DNA of 64,000 bases, from contig NZ_CP048630.1 in the NCBI RefSeq assembly GCF_010669125.1, positions 3,344,001 to 3,408,000 of the forward strand, given 5' to 3'. The translations under genes and the position numbers were made by a program. Below, one piece after another: positions 9,019 to 20,060 of this stretch (within the stretch, counting starts at the first letter, position 1; each line of letters begins with the position of its first letter). The notes beneath the pieces are model-generated. The model did no database searches and was not told where the DNA came from. It saw nothing but the letters and a program-made list of their open reading frames with translations. This DNA is from Ancylobacter pratisalsi. GTDB lineage: Bacteria; Pseudomonadota; Alphaproteobacteria; Rhizobiales; Xanthobacteraceae.

Positions 9019-10719
9019 ATGACGGCGACCGCTCAGGTCGAAGATGTTGCAGCCGAACTGCGCAGTGCGGCGGAGAATGCCAGCGCCTGGCCGTTCGAGG
9101 AAGCGCGCAAGATCATTGAGCGCCTGAAGCGGAAACCCAAGGCCGAGATCCTGTTCGAGACCGGCTACGGTCCCTCGGGCCTGCCTCATATCGGTACCTT
9201 CGGTGAAGTGGCACGCACCACGATGGTGCGCCATGCCTTTCGCGTTCTGACCGACGACACCATCCCCACGCGTCTGCTTTGCTTTTCCGACGACATGGAC
9301 GGCATGCGCAAGATTCCGGAGAACGTGCCGGATCCGGTGGCGATGAAGCCCTACCTGCAGATGCCGCTCACCGCTGTGCCCAATCCGTTCGGCGGGCCCT
9401 ATGAGAGCTTTGGCGGGCACAACAATGCCATGCTCCGACGGTTTCTCGATACATTTGGCTTTGATTACGAGTTCGCCAGTGCGACCGACTATTACAAATC
9501 CGGCAAGCTGGACTCGGTCCTTCTGAAGGCCGCGGAGAAGTACGAGGCCATCATGGAGGTGATGTTGCCGACACTCGGTGAAGAGCGTCAGGCGACCTAC
9601 AGTCCCTTCCTGCCCATCTCGCCGACTTCGGGTCGCGTGCTCTACGTGCCGCTGAAGGGCGTGAACTCCGCCGAAGGCACGATCACGTTCACTGACGAGG
9701 ACGGTGTGGACAAGACCGTTCCTGTCACCGGTGGCCATGTGAAGCTGCAGTGGAAGCCGGACTTCGGTGCCCGATGGGCTGCCCTTGATGTCGACTTTGA
9801 GATGTTCGGCAAGGATCACCAAACCAACGCGCCGATTTATGACCGGATCTGCGAGATCCTCGACGGTACAGCGCCTGAACATTTTGTCTATGAGCTGTTT
9901 CTCGATGAGAACGGCCAGAAGATATCGAAGTCCAAGGGCAACGGCCTCACCATTGACGAGTGGCTGACCTATGCGAGCCCGGAGAGTCTTGCGCTTTACA
10001 TGTTCCAGTCGCCGCGCTCGGCGAAGAAGCTGCACTTCGATGTCATTCCGAAGGCGGTGGACGAATATTATAGCTTCCTCGCCCGTTACCCCTCGCAGGA
10101 CTGGAAGAACCGGCTGGGCAATCCGGTGTGGCACATCCATTCCGGCCACCCGCCGGTCGAAGAGCTGCCGCTGACCTTCGGCCTGCTGCTCAAGCTTGCC
10201 TCCGTCTCCAATGCTGAGGACAAGGCAGTGTTGTGGCGCATCATTGAGCGCTATGCCCCCGGCACGACGGCGCAGACCAGTCCGACCATCGACAAGCTGG
10301 CGGGCTATGCGGTGCGCTACTTCATCGACAGGGTGAAACCCTATCGCCATTTCGACCTGCCCACGCCGTTCGAGGCAAAGGTGCTGGGCGAGCTCGACGC
10401 GGCACTGGCCGCTCTCGGCCCTGCCGACGACGCCGAGATCCAGAACGTGATCCTCGATGTCGCGCGCAAGCATCCCGAATATCAAAACCTCAAGACGAAA
10501 TCGCCTACCGGCGGGCCGGGCGTTTCTCGGGCCTGGTTCGAAATGCTCTACCGCACCCTGCTGGGCGAGAAGGAAGGGCCGCGTTTCGGCACCTTTGTCG
10601 CCGCTTACGGCATTCCCGAGACGCGGGCGCTGATCGCGCGCGCGCTGTCGGGCGCGTTGGCGACTGGCAGCTCCAGCGGCCGTGGTGCCCCGGCAACCGA
10701 CAGCATCGCTGCGGGCTAG
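9019..10719 (+). CDS. lysK: lysyl-tRNA synthetase, class I
   Basis: This cytoplasmic enzyme of 566 residues charges tRNA-Lys. It is the class I (archaeal-type) LysRS and not the class II LysS: the nucleotide-binding fold has the HIGH-like motif PHIGTFGE near residue 56 and the KMSKS-like motif KISKSKGNG near residue 301. The ATG at 9019 has a strong GGAGG eight nt upstream; the frame is open upstream to 8950. Class I LysRS is established in many alphaproteobacteria, so this would normally be the sole LysRS of the cell. It is followed by a G/C-rich hairpin. Confidence 0.93.
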   Translation: MTATAQVEDVAAELRSAAENASAWPFEEARKIIERLKRKPKAEILFETGYGPSGLPHIGTFGEVARTTMVRHAFRVLTDDTIPTRLLCFSDDMDGMRKIPENVPDPVAMKPYLQMPLTAVPNPFGGPYESFGGHNNAMLRRFLDTFGFDYEFASATDYYKSGKLDSVLLKAAEKYEAIMEVMLPTLGEERQATYSPFLPISPTSGRVLYVPLKGVNSAEGTITFTDEDGVDKTVPVTGGHVKLQWKPDFGARWAALDVDFEMFGKDHQTNAPIYDRICEILDGTAPEHFVYELFLDENGQKISKSKGNGLTIDEWLTYASPESLALYMFQSPRSAKKLHFDVIPKAVDEYYSFLARYPSQDWKNRLGNPVWHIHSGHPPVEELPLTFGLLLKLASVSNAEDKAVLWRIIERYAPGTTAQTSPTIDKLAGYAVRYFIDRVKPYRHFDLPTPFEAKVLGELDAALAALGPADDAEIQNVILDVARKHPEYQNLKTKSPTGGPGVSRAWFEMLYRTLLGEKEGPRFGTFVAAYGIPETRALIARALSGALATGSSSGRGAPATDSIAAG

Positions 10720-10743
10720 GACGCCAGTACCGAACGAGACGGA

Positions 10744-10774
10744 AACCGGGCTGTTTAATCAGAGCAGTCCGGTT
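10744..10774 (+). terminator. hairpin after lysK
   Basis: AACCGGGCTG pairs with CAGTCCGGTT (one G-T wobble) around an 11-nt loop, 24 nt after the lysK stop. No T-run follows, so it would be a weak intrinsic terminator or an mRNA 3'-end stabiliser. It marks the border between high-GC core sequence and the AT-rich gene that follows. Confidence 0.35.
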
Positions 10775-10839
10775 AAATACGCCTCGAAACTTTATGCGGA
10801 ACCCAATGTCAGGCGTCTTGCGAGCAAGTAAGCGGTTCC

Positions 10840-11934
10840 ATGGACTTCACGGATTTTGATCGACGGCGTATTGAGCTGTATGTCGCGGGTCTTCATGGTG
10901 CTGACCATGGTCAAAGCGCTAGAGATGTACCACGAGATACGGTGATATGTGGTTCATGCGAGACGCGTTCCAGTATTGAACGTCGAAATGTCGATCGTTT
11001 TCCAAAAGGACTTGGGGCCGTCTACAGTGCGTATGTGAGGCAGGCTCAGGCGCTTTTTTCCTTCGTAGCCCCCACGTCAAGTTTTTCCGTTTGCGCGGCT
11101 GACAATCGATCGCGGTTTTTGAATCCGACGATTGTGAAATCGCGACTTGTGGCAGACAGAAATTCGCAGGGCGTATTGCTGCCGCTTGATAGAAATCGTC
11201 ACTGGGGCGAATTGTTGCACCTGTCGAAGTTTGATCGTCCGTTTGATCAGAAGGATGACAGACTTGTTTGGCGGGGGGCAACGACAGGGGTTTTTAATAG
11301 GGCAGGTTTATCTGTCGATTATTCCGCGCGCTATTATGTGGCGTTACAGAATCATAAAAATGCAAATATTGATATTAAATACAATAAGATAGTTCAATTG
11401 GATGAGTGCGTTCCTGACATTCCAATTGAATTGATCAAGGCGCATCATGATCCGCAGGGGCTGTCATTAGCCCAGCAGATGGCATCAAAATTTCTTCTCT
11501 GTTTGGAGGGGAATGACGTTGCGACAGCCTTGAAATGGATGATGGCCTCGAATTCTACCGTTATCATGCCAACGCCGACCTGCGAAACGTGGTTCTGTGA
11601 AGGAGAGCTTGTGCCATGGGAGCATTATGTTCCGATTGATAATGACCTTTCGAACATTGAAGATGTGTATGATTGGTGTCTGACTAATAATATTAGATGC
11701 AGAGAAATAGCTCAGAACGGAAAGCGATTTATATCTAAATTTTTGTCGGTCTGGAATGAGGCTAATATTATTAGAGAAGTCATTAATTGTTATGTGAATA
11801 GTTCAGATATTGATGTCCATTTCCCGCTTCGGGATAGGGTATTTCAGGCGGGAAATTGTGTTGGATTGCAATTTAGATTCGCGCGATTTTTGGCGAGTAC
11901 GGTTCTGATGCGCAGAGGGATCGGCGCTTTCTAG
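10840..11934 (+). CDS. glycosyltransferase family 90 (CAP10/LpsA-like)
   Basis: This is a 364-residue cytoplasmic protein of the CAP10/LpsA type. Visible features are LVWRGATTG (about 146-154), an SLAQQMASKFLLCLEGND core and the run VIMPTPTCETWFCEGELVPWEHYVPI, typical of family 90 transferases that add xylose or other sugars to capsule or LPS. The gene is clearly richer in A+T than its surroundings, with many ATT, AAT, AAA and TTA codons and some AGA, which points to recent horizontal transfer. It stands alone with no other LPS or capsule genes beside it. The ATG at 10840 has no strong ribosome-binding site. The acceptor and the sugar are unknown. Confidence 0.82.
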   Translation: MDFTDFDRRRIELYVAGLHGADHGQSARDVPRDTVICGSCETRSSIERRNVDRFPKGLGAVYSAYVRQAQALFSFVAPTSSFSVCAADNRSRFLNPTIVKSRLVADRNSQGVLLPLDRNRHWGELLHLSKFDRPFDQKDDRLVWRGATTGVFNRAGLSVDYSARYYVALQNHKNANIDIKYNKIVQLDECVPDIPIELIKAHHDPQGLSLAQQMASKFLLCLEGNDVATALKWMMASNSTVIMPTPTCETWFCEGELVPWEHYVPIDNDLSNIEDVYDWCLTNNIRCREIAQNGKRFISKFLSVWNEANIIREVINCYVNSSDIDVHFPLRDRVFQAGNCVGLQFRFARFLASTVLMRRGIGAF

Positions 11935-12087
11935 GTGGGGCAGGGCGTGGGCCCCCGGAGATGCGCCTGTATCACCTGACCGCATGCCGCCTCGCCAAAG
12001 GACAACCGGACGGGTGCGGCCCTATCGACGTGTGATGCTCGTTGCGCCATTTAGTGCGCCGGAACGTTGATATCGGGTGGTGATGCA

Positions 12088-12630
12088 ATGCGTGCTGAAG
12101 GGCACATCGACCTCAGGGTGGACGACCCCCAACAATTGCTGGATATGCTCGATCCCTTCCCCTTCCGGGAGAGGCGGCTCGACGATGATGTCGATGAGTA
12201 CATCTGCGAGCGGGCCGGCGAGTTCGCGCCGCAGACAGCGCTCACCATCGCCATTCACATGCCGGCTCCGGCGGCCGACAGTGAGCTAGGCCGAGGCGTT
12301 GGTGGCATCATCACCCGGCATTTCGAGCGGCAGGAGGCGCGCCGTACCACGGAGCTGGCCCAGCTTTTCGCGCTCGGGCGCAAGATGCTGCTGATCGGCA
12401 TTGTCGTCTTGGCGCTGTGCCTGCTGGTTGGCCAATCCCTTGTCAGCCTTTTTCCTCAATCGCGGATGGCCGAAGTCGTCATGGAGGGGTTGATCATACT
12501 CGGCTGGGTTGCCAACTGGCGCCCGATGGAAATCTTCCTGTTCGAATGGTGGCCGTTGGTACAGGAGCGCCGGCTGTACCGTCGGCTGGCCCATGCCAAG
12601 GTCGAGGTAATCGCAGCGGCCAGGCACTGA
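12088..12630 (+). CDS. uncharacterised membrane protein
   Basis: The protein is about 180 residues. The N-terminal half is polar and acidic and rich in Asp, Arg and Pro (DDPQQLLDMLDPFPFRERRL). It is followed by two membrane helices (roughly residues 97-120 and 128-147) and a short basic tail with IFLFEWWPLVQERRLYRRL. Small proteins with an EIFLYDWWP-like ending occur widely in bacteria, but no function is known to me. The ATG at 12088 with GGTGG upstream is preferred to an in-frame TTG at 12067. The cupin gene lies about 60 nt downstream on the same strand and may be co-transcribed. Confidence 0.68.
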   Translation: MRAEGHIDLRVDDPQQLLDMLDPFPFRERRLDDDVDEYICERAGEFAPQTALTIAIHMPAPAADSELGRGVGGIITRHFERQEARRTTELAQLFALGRKMLLIGIVVLALCLLVGQSLVSLFPQSRMAEVVMEGLIILGWVANWRPMEIFLFEWWPLVQERRLYRRLAHAKVEVIAAARH

Positions 12631-12687
12631 GCTTTCGTCTCAGCGATCGGCGTTCTAGTTTCGGACGAGTTGAAATGGGAGGCAGGC

Positions 12688-13203
12688 TTGGGACATGACC
12701 ATTCACACCACAATACTCCCCCTGTTGAGGCGGACGGCGCGCCGCGCTGGAAGCACGACGGGGTCCGCGTCATCAAGGGCGATTGCCTAGACGACAGTAC
12801 GGCGCAGACGCCGGGCATGTACAGGCAGGCGGCCATCAACCATGCCCGCGTCGGGGCCCAGAAAATCTGGGCCGGTACGGTCACGATACAGCCGGACGCC
12901 AAGACGGGCGTGCATCATCATGGTGCGCTGGAGAGCGTGATCTATGTGGTGCGCGGGCGCGCCCGTATGCGTTGGGGGGAGAAGTTAGAATACGTGGCGG
13001 AGGCCGAGCCGGGCGACTTCATCTTCGTGCCGCCCTATGTGCCGCATCAGGAAATCAATGCCGATCCCAATCAGCCGCTCGAATGCGTGCTGGTTCGCTC
13101 CGATAATGAGGCGGTGGTGGTAAACATCTCCAATGTCGAGCCCGTTGAGCGGCCTGAGGAGGTTTACTGGATCGACCCGATCCACAAGGCGCCGCCCGCC
13201 TAG
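12688..13203 (+). CDS. cupin-domain protein
   Basis: This is a single-domain cupin of about 171 residues. Motif 1 (GVHHHGALESVIYVVRG) supplies a HHH...E metal site and motif 2 (PGDFIFVPPYVPHQEIN) the second histidine. The N terminus is histidine rich (GHDHSHH). No ATG is available; the TTG at 12688 has GGAGG five nt upstream and gives MGHDHSHHN, which is why it was chosen over a TTG at 12670. Cupins of this kind may be small metal-dependent enzymes or sugar/metabolite binders; the substrate cannot be told. Confidence 0.8.
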   Translation: MGHDHSHHNTPPVEADGAPRWKHDGVRVIKGDCLDDSTAQTPGMYRQAAINHARVGAQKIWAGTVTIQPDAKTGVHHHGALESVIYVVRGRARMRWGEKLEYVAEAEPGDFIFVPPYVPHQEINADPNQPLECVLVRSDNEAVVVNISNVEPVERPEEVYWIDPIHKAPPA

Positions 13204-13218
13204 GGCTTACGTCCGTTG

Positions 13219-13686
13219 CTATGGTTTCGCGCAGACTTCGGCGAAGGTCATGTACGGGTCCGCCATGCCTGCCGGACTGATGATGTGGCGCGCGCCTTTC
13301 ACGATCAGCGAGAACGGGCGCGCCGACTTGACGATCCCTTCTAGAGCCGCAAGCGGGCCATGTCCCTCGACGTCAATACCGCCGCTCTCGTCATTCGCGA
13401 GTGCCTTGCCGGGAAACGAGGCCCGCGTGCGCAGACCCTCGAGCCTTATCTCCGCATCCTCTCCGGAAAGGAGGCCATTCGAGCCAATGAACGAGCGAAC
13501 AGTCACCTCACCGCTGCCGGGTTGGCAGGAGATGTCCAGCGATGCCTCGTCCGTGTCGGGCACGCCGAGGACGAGGTGCACGGAATCCGCATCCGAGGCG
13601 ACGTACCACGACTCGGCGATCGACGCCTGTACCGGTCCGAGCGACAGGGCAACAAGGGCGAGGCTGGCTAGGGCGGACCGGAACAT
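13219..13686 (-). CDS. putative secreted protein of unknown function
   Basis: The product is 155 residues. A classical signal peptide (residues 1-22: MFRS, hydrophobic core, VQASIAES) is followed by a soluble domain with two cysteines (ISCQPGSGEV near 53 and EVCAKP at the end) that could form a disulfide. It is convergent with the cupin gene and lies 55 nt downstream of the ThDP enzyme on the same strand, so it may share its message. No family was recognised. Confidence 0.65.
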   Translation of the reverse strand: MFRSALASLALVALSLGPVQASIAESWYVASDADSVHLVLGVPDTDEASLDISCQPGSGEVTVRSFIGSNGLLSGEDAEIRLEGLRTRASFPGKALANDESGGIDVEGHGPLAALEGIVKSARPFSLIVKGARHIISPAGMADPYMTFAEVCAKP

Positions 13687-13741
13687 GGGGCACCGTGAGG
13701 CTGCGAGGGCAGGGTGGGCGTGATGATAAGGATCTGGCGCT

Positions 13742-15436
13742 TCAGCTCACGGCACGGCTCGCCAGTGATTTTTCGCGCAACGCGCTCAAGCTCGTCGTTG
13801 GCGTGATCGCCTCGGGGTCGAGCTTCACATGCACGATTGCCGGTTTTCCACTGGCAAAAGCCGCGTCGAGCCCGGCCGAGAAATCTGCGTCCCTTTCCAC
13901 TGTGACGCCGAAGCCGCCGAAGGCACGGGCGTAAGCGGCGAAATCCGGGTTTCTGAGTGTCGTGCCAAAGACGCGGGTCGGGTGCTCGCGTTCCTGATGC
14001 ATGCGGATCGTGCCGTACATGCCATTGTCGATGATCACGGCGACGATGGGCACATCGTACTGGACGGCGGTCGCAAACTCCTGTCCGGTCATCAGGAAGT
14101 CCCCGTCGCCGCACACCGCGACAACGGTTCTGTCCGGCTGCATGCGCTTGGCGGCAATCGCGGCGGGAACGCCGTAGCCCATTGAGCCTGAGGTCGGCGC
14201 CAGCTGGGTGCCGAAGCGTCGGAAGCGATGGAAACGATGTACCCAGATCGCGAAATTGCCGGCTCCGTTGCAGATGGTCGTATCGGCCGGCAAATCGCGC
14301 AGGTAACGGACCAGAGTCGCCATTTGCACGGCGCCGGGATTGGCCGGCGGCTCCTCGCTCCAGGCGACATAGTCCGCGCGGGCGGCGGCCCGCCAGTCGC
14401 TCCATGCGATCGTATTCGGAGGTTGCACGCCCTCCAATGCCGCAGCGAAGGCGGCGGGGGTCGCATTGATGGCAAGCGAGGGTTGATACACCCGTCCGAG
14501 TTCATCGGCATCAGAGTGGACGTGCACGAGTGCCGCCCCGGGATCGGGAATGCCGAGGAGAGTGTAGCCTTGCGAGGGCACCTCTCCGAAACGGCCGCCC
14601 GCAAGAATAATGAGGTCCGCTTGCCTCAGCCTTTCGAGCAGCCGAGGGTTAAGCGAGAAGCCGATATCGCCGGCATAGCTGCCGTGATCGGCGGGGAAGA
14701 GCATCTGCCGGCGGAAACTGGCACAGACGGGCAGGTCGAACCGTTCGGCAAAGCGTACAACAGACGCAACCGCCTTCGAATTCCACCGTCCGCCGCCCAG
14801 CACCATCACGGGCCTTGAGGCCGCCCACAGCATCTTTTGCAGCCGCATCATGTCTGTGAGGCCGGGCCAGGTCTCCGTGGGCTCGACGCGGGGGGCATCG
14901 GGTACGTCGACGATGTCACTCAGCATGTCTTCCGGCAACGCGACCACAACCGGGCCGGGTCGTCCCTGCATAGCGACGCGGAAGGCACGGGCGATGACTT
15001 CGGGAATGCGCGCGGCGTCGTCTATCTCAACCGCCCATTTGGCAAGCGTGCCGAAGACCGCGCGGTAATCCACTTCCTGGAACGCCTCGCGTCCGCGCAT
15101 TGCGCGCGAGATCTGCCCGACGAACAGGATCATTGGTGTGGAATCCTGCTGGGCAATGTGCACGCCCGCGCTGGCATTGGTGGATCCCGGGCCGCGAGTA
15201 ACGAAGCAGACGCCGGGGCGGCCGGTGAGCTTGCCACTCGCCTCCGCCATCATCGCGGCACTGCCTTCCTGCCGACAGATGATGAAATCGATGGCTGTGT
15301 CCGACATCGCATCAAGCACGTCGAGATAGCTCTCGCCGGGGACACCGAAGGCGCGCTCGACGCCGTTGGCGACAAGTGCGTCGACGAGAATGCGGGCGCC
15401 TGTGCGGGAGGTGGCGGTTGATACCAGTGAATTCAT
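13742..15436 (-). CDS. thiamine-diphosphate-dependent enzyme, acetolactate synthase-like
   Basis: This is a three-domain ThDP enzyme of 564 residues. The N-terminal domain has AFGVPGESYLDVLDA and the activating glutamate in CRQEGSAAMMAE (near residue 57). A central Rossmann-like domain has RPVMVLGGG, and the C-terminal domain carries the GDGD...IDNGMYG metal/ThDP motif (near residue 440-470). It resembles large subunits of the IlvB/benzoylformate decarboxylase family. No small regulatory subunit (ilvH) adjoins it, so it is probably not the biosynthetic acetolactate synthase. It could be a catabolic acetolactate synthase, glyoxylate carboligase-like enzyme or decarboxylase. Confidence 0.85.
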   Translation of the reverse strand: MNSLVSTATSRTGARILVDALVANGVERAFGVPGESYLDVLDAMSDTAIDFIICRQEGSAAMMAEASGKLTGRPGVCFVTRGPGSTNASAGVHIAQQDSTPMILFVGQISRAMRGREAFQEVDYRAVFGTLAKWAVEIDDAARIPEVIARAFRVAMQGRPGPVVVALPEDMLSDIVDVPDAPRVEPTETWPGLTDMMRLQKMLWAASRPVMVLGGGRWNSKAVASVVRFAERFDLPVCASFRRQMLFPADHGSYAGDIGFSLNPRLLERLRQADLIILAGGRFGEVPSQGYTLLGIPDPGAALVHVHSDADELGRVYQPSLAINATPAAFAAALEGVQPPNTIAWSDWRAAARADYVAWSEEPPANPGAVQMATLVRYLRDLPADTTICNGAGNFAIWVHRFHRFRRFGTQLAPTSGSMGYGVPAAIAAKRMQPDRTVVAVCGDGDFLMTGQEFATAVQYDVPIVAVIIDNGMYGTIRMHQEREHPTRVFGTTLRNPDFAAYARAFGGFGVTVERDADFSAGLDAAFASGKPAIVHVKLDPEAITPTTSLSALREKSLASRAVS

Positions 15437-15664
15437 CGGCCTGCGCTGCGGTGAGGGACTCGAAACAGAAAAGGCCGATACTTTAGGCGTCGTCCGACCG
15501 CAAGGCGAGGGCGCCCATCGCTCCGCCTTCTAGGTGATACGAAACGATGGGACGCGGGGCTCGGGACGCGTTTCGATATCGGGATGGAACGAGCGACAGG
15601 CGCGGAGCAGCCGCCGCGTCTTGCGGGCGTCAATCCGGCCGAACCCGCACGAAAATGCCAATGC

Positions 15665-16780
15665 CTATTCGGCGGAGAGCTCGTCCACTCTTCTACGGAA
15701 CAGGCCGATCAGTCGGGCATCAGCCGAAGCCAAATCGACTACCGGCCCTTTTTCGTCGTCGAAGAATACGTAACGGACAACGCCATCTTTCGACTCACAA
15801 ATGTCCAGTAATCGGCCCTTACGTTCCAATTCGTAAAAAACTGCCATCTTCCCTTGATAATCGCGATAGCGAATACGATCAATGCGTTCGAAGAGGTTGG
15901 CGTCTCCGGCAGAGAGAAACGCAAGTCGGCGGCGTACGTTCTCGAAGGCGGCCAGTTCGCCCGCGGTCGTTTCTGGCTCTATGCGGACCTGCGCTGGCGT
16001 GGGGGGTGCTGGTTGTGACATTAGAGGGGAGGGCGCGGCTACCTGCCGATCCTTGATGTCGAGCTTCCGCAGAATATTTGAAGTGACGACGTCGTCGATG
16101 GCCGATTTCGCAATGTTCCGATAGGCGTCGATCGCTTGGGTTCTTACGTGCTTGATAGCGTTTTCTTTGAGAAGAAATCGCGTGAACTCTACTGAAGGTT
16201 CCTGAAACTGAGCGGTCAAATAATCGGAGAAGGCGCGCTGCGTAAGGCTCTTTCGCGCATTGTCTCCGATCGTTTCCGGATCGAAATGTACTTTTGTTAG
16301 TCCAAAAAGGGCATCGAGCACACTCTCCGAGATCCGACCTTTAGCAAGCTCCTCTGCGTGGAGTGAAAGAAACGGCTCATCGTCCATAAGATTGGGTTCT
16401 TCTGAATCTACGAAAAATTCATAGCAGTACCCATCGCTTAGAACGCCAAGTTTCACTGTCCTACATGCATTGAAGTATGATTTGAGCTGGCCCCGGTCGT
16501 CTTTCTTGCCGTTCCCTGCTCCTTTGCATTCGACCGCAATTATCGGCTCCATGTTTCTCAAGATCGCATAATCAACTCGATTACGGTATTTCTCGGAGAA
16601 ATCAGCTGCATGCTCAGCCGCCACCTCAACCGGGTCCCGGTCGTCATAACCGAGCAATGCGATGAATGGCAGAATAAGAGCCACTTTAGTGGCCTCTTCG
16701 TTCTTAAGATGATCGCGAACCTTCAGTGCTCGTTCACCGAAGCTTATCAGGCTCGCTCGGAATTCTTCGCGTGTTGTCAT
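15665..16780 (-). CDS. type I restriction enzyme R (HsdR) N-terminal-domain protein, orphan
   Basis: The protein is 371 residues. Residues 30-130 contain a PD-(D/E)xK nuclease core like that of HsdR: an E from EVAAEH, D in RVDYAI and the E-x-K pair in IIAVECKG, followed by GQLKSYFNA. The helicase/translocase part of HsdR is absent. The C-terminal half is unassigned, with a Pro-rich linker near 255-270 and a final domain repeating an IRYRDYQGKM / GVVRYVFF beta-type pattern. No methylase or specificity gene lies nearby. Codon use is more A+T rich than the gyrB gene beside it, suggesting transfer. Such stand-alone proteins may be defence nucleases or domesticated phage or plasmid genes; the role is unknown. 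Confidence 0.75.
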   Translation of the reverse strand: MTTREEFRASLISFGERALKVRDHLKNEEATKVALILPFIALLGYDDRDPVEVAAEHAADFSEKYRNRVDYAILRNMEPIIAVECKGAGNGKKDDRGQLKSYFNACRTVKLGVLSDGYCYEFFVDSEEPNLMDDEPFLSLHAEELAKGRISESVLDALFGLTKVHFDPETIGDNARKSLTQRAFSDYLTAQFQEPSVEFTRFLLKENAIKHVRTQAIDAYRNIAKSAIDDVVTSNILRKLDIKDRQVAAPSPLMSQPAPPTPAQVRIEPETTAGELAAFENVRRRLAFLSAGDANLFERIDRIRYRDYQGKMAVFYELERKGRLLDICESKDGVVRYVFFDDEKGPVVDLASADARLIGLFRRRVDELSAE

Positions 16781-16841
16781 CCTGCGCCCCTTCCCCGAAA
16801 TCGGGTAAAGGGGTGCATCTAACAGCAGTGCTCGTCAAGCA

Positions 16842-19337
<2,496 letters not shown>

Positions 19338-19952
19338 TTATTTCGTGGCCACAAGCACGGCGGCACCCGCCATTGCGGTACCACAGGCGCGATTGATCAA
19401 CCGAACGCCTCTCACACTCGTCGCGAACCGTCGCGCGCGGTGCGCAAGCACCACGTAGCTGCCGAACACACTTGTGAGGACGACGGTGATGACACCGCAG
19501 AGTTCCGCAAAGCCGATCATCGATAGATGGTTGAGATCGACAATGCTGGGCAGCAGGGCGAGATAGAACGCCATCGCCTTCGGATTTCCAAGCGTCATGC
19601 CAAGCCCGGTGAAGAAGAGACCGGTACGCGAATCCGTCTCCCGGATTTCCGCCGCCGCGACAACTCCAACAGGTGCCGTCCAGAGCTTCCAGGCCAGATA
19701 GACAAGGTAGAGGGCGGCGGCGAAGCGTACGAGAACGAACAGCGACCCCAGGGTGACCGCCAACGCCGCGAGCCCGAGTGCGGCGCCGGCCAGCCACACA
19801 ATATCGCCAAGGACGATGCCGGCGACCAGCGGTGCCGTGCCGTCACGCCCGCGAACCAGTGTACGGGCGACGAGCGCAATCACACTGGGGCCCGGGGAGG
19901 CGGCTGCGAGCGCCAGCGCGGTTGCGAAAATGATGAGATCAAGCGCGTCCAT
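19338..19952 (-). CDS. LysE/RhtB family amino-acid exporter
   Basis: This is an inner-membrane exporter of 204 residues with six predicted helices. The family signature is ASPGPSVIALVARTLVRGR near residues 17-35, with a GNPKAMAFYLALLP stretch near residue 125. Members of this family export lysine, homoserine, threonine or related compounds; the substrate is not evident. It sits between recF and gyrB on the same strand, an unusual guest in the replication block. The gaps to recF (108 nt) and gyrB (57 nt) make separate promoters possible. Confidence 0.88.
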   Translation of the reverse strand: MDALDLIIFATALALAAASPGPSVIALVARTLVRGRDGTAPLVAGIVLGDIVWLAGAALGLAALAVTLGSLFVLVRFAAALYLVYLAWKLWTAPVGVVAAAEIRETDSRTGLFFTGLGMTLGNPKAMAFYLALLPSIVDLNHLSMIGFAELCGVITVVLTSVFGSYVVLAHRARRFATSVRGVRLINRACGTAMAGAAVLVATK

Positions 19953-20060
19953 GATGGCGCCTCTCGTGCGCGCCCGCGCGCGTCAGGTCAACCCCTGCTT
20001 TGGCGTGGCAGCCTTTCCGGCATTGCCAGTTGTGTGGTGCCGGCTCGCGTAGGCTCGGTT

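Noticed and set aside
13742..15436. Biosynthetic acetolactate synthase IlvB
   Set aside because: No ilvH partner and no branched-chain amino-acid genes nearby; only a general ThDP-enzyme call is justified.
15665..16780. Complete type I restriction-modification system
   Set aside because: Only an HsdR-N-like protein is present; no helicase domain, hsdM or hsdS gene nearby.
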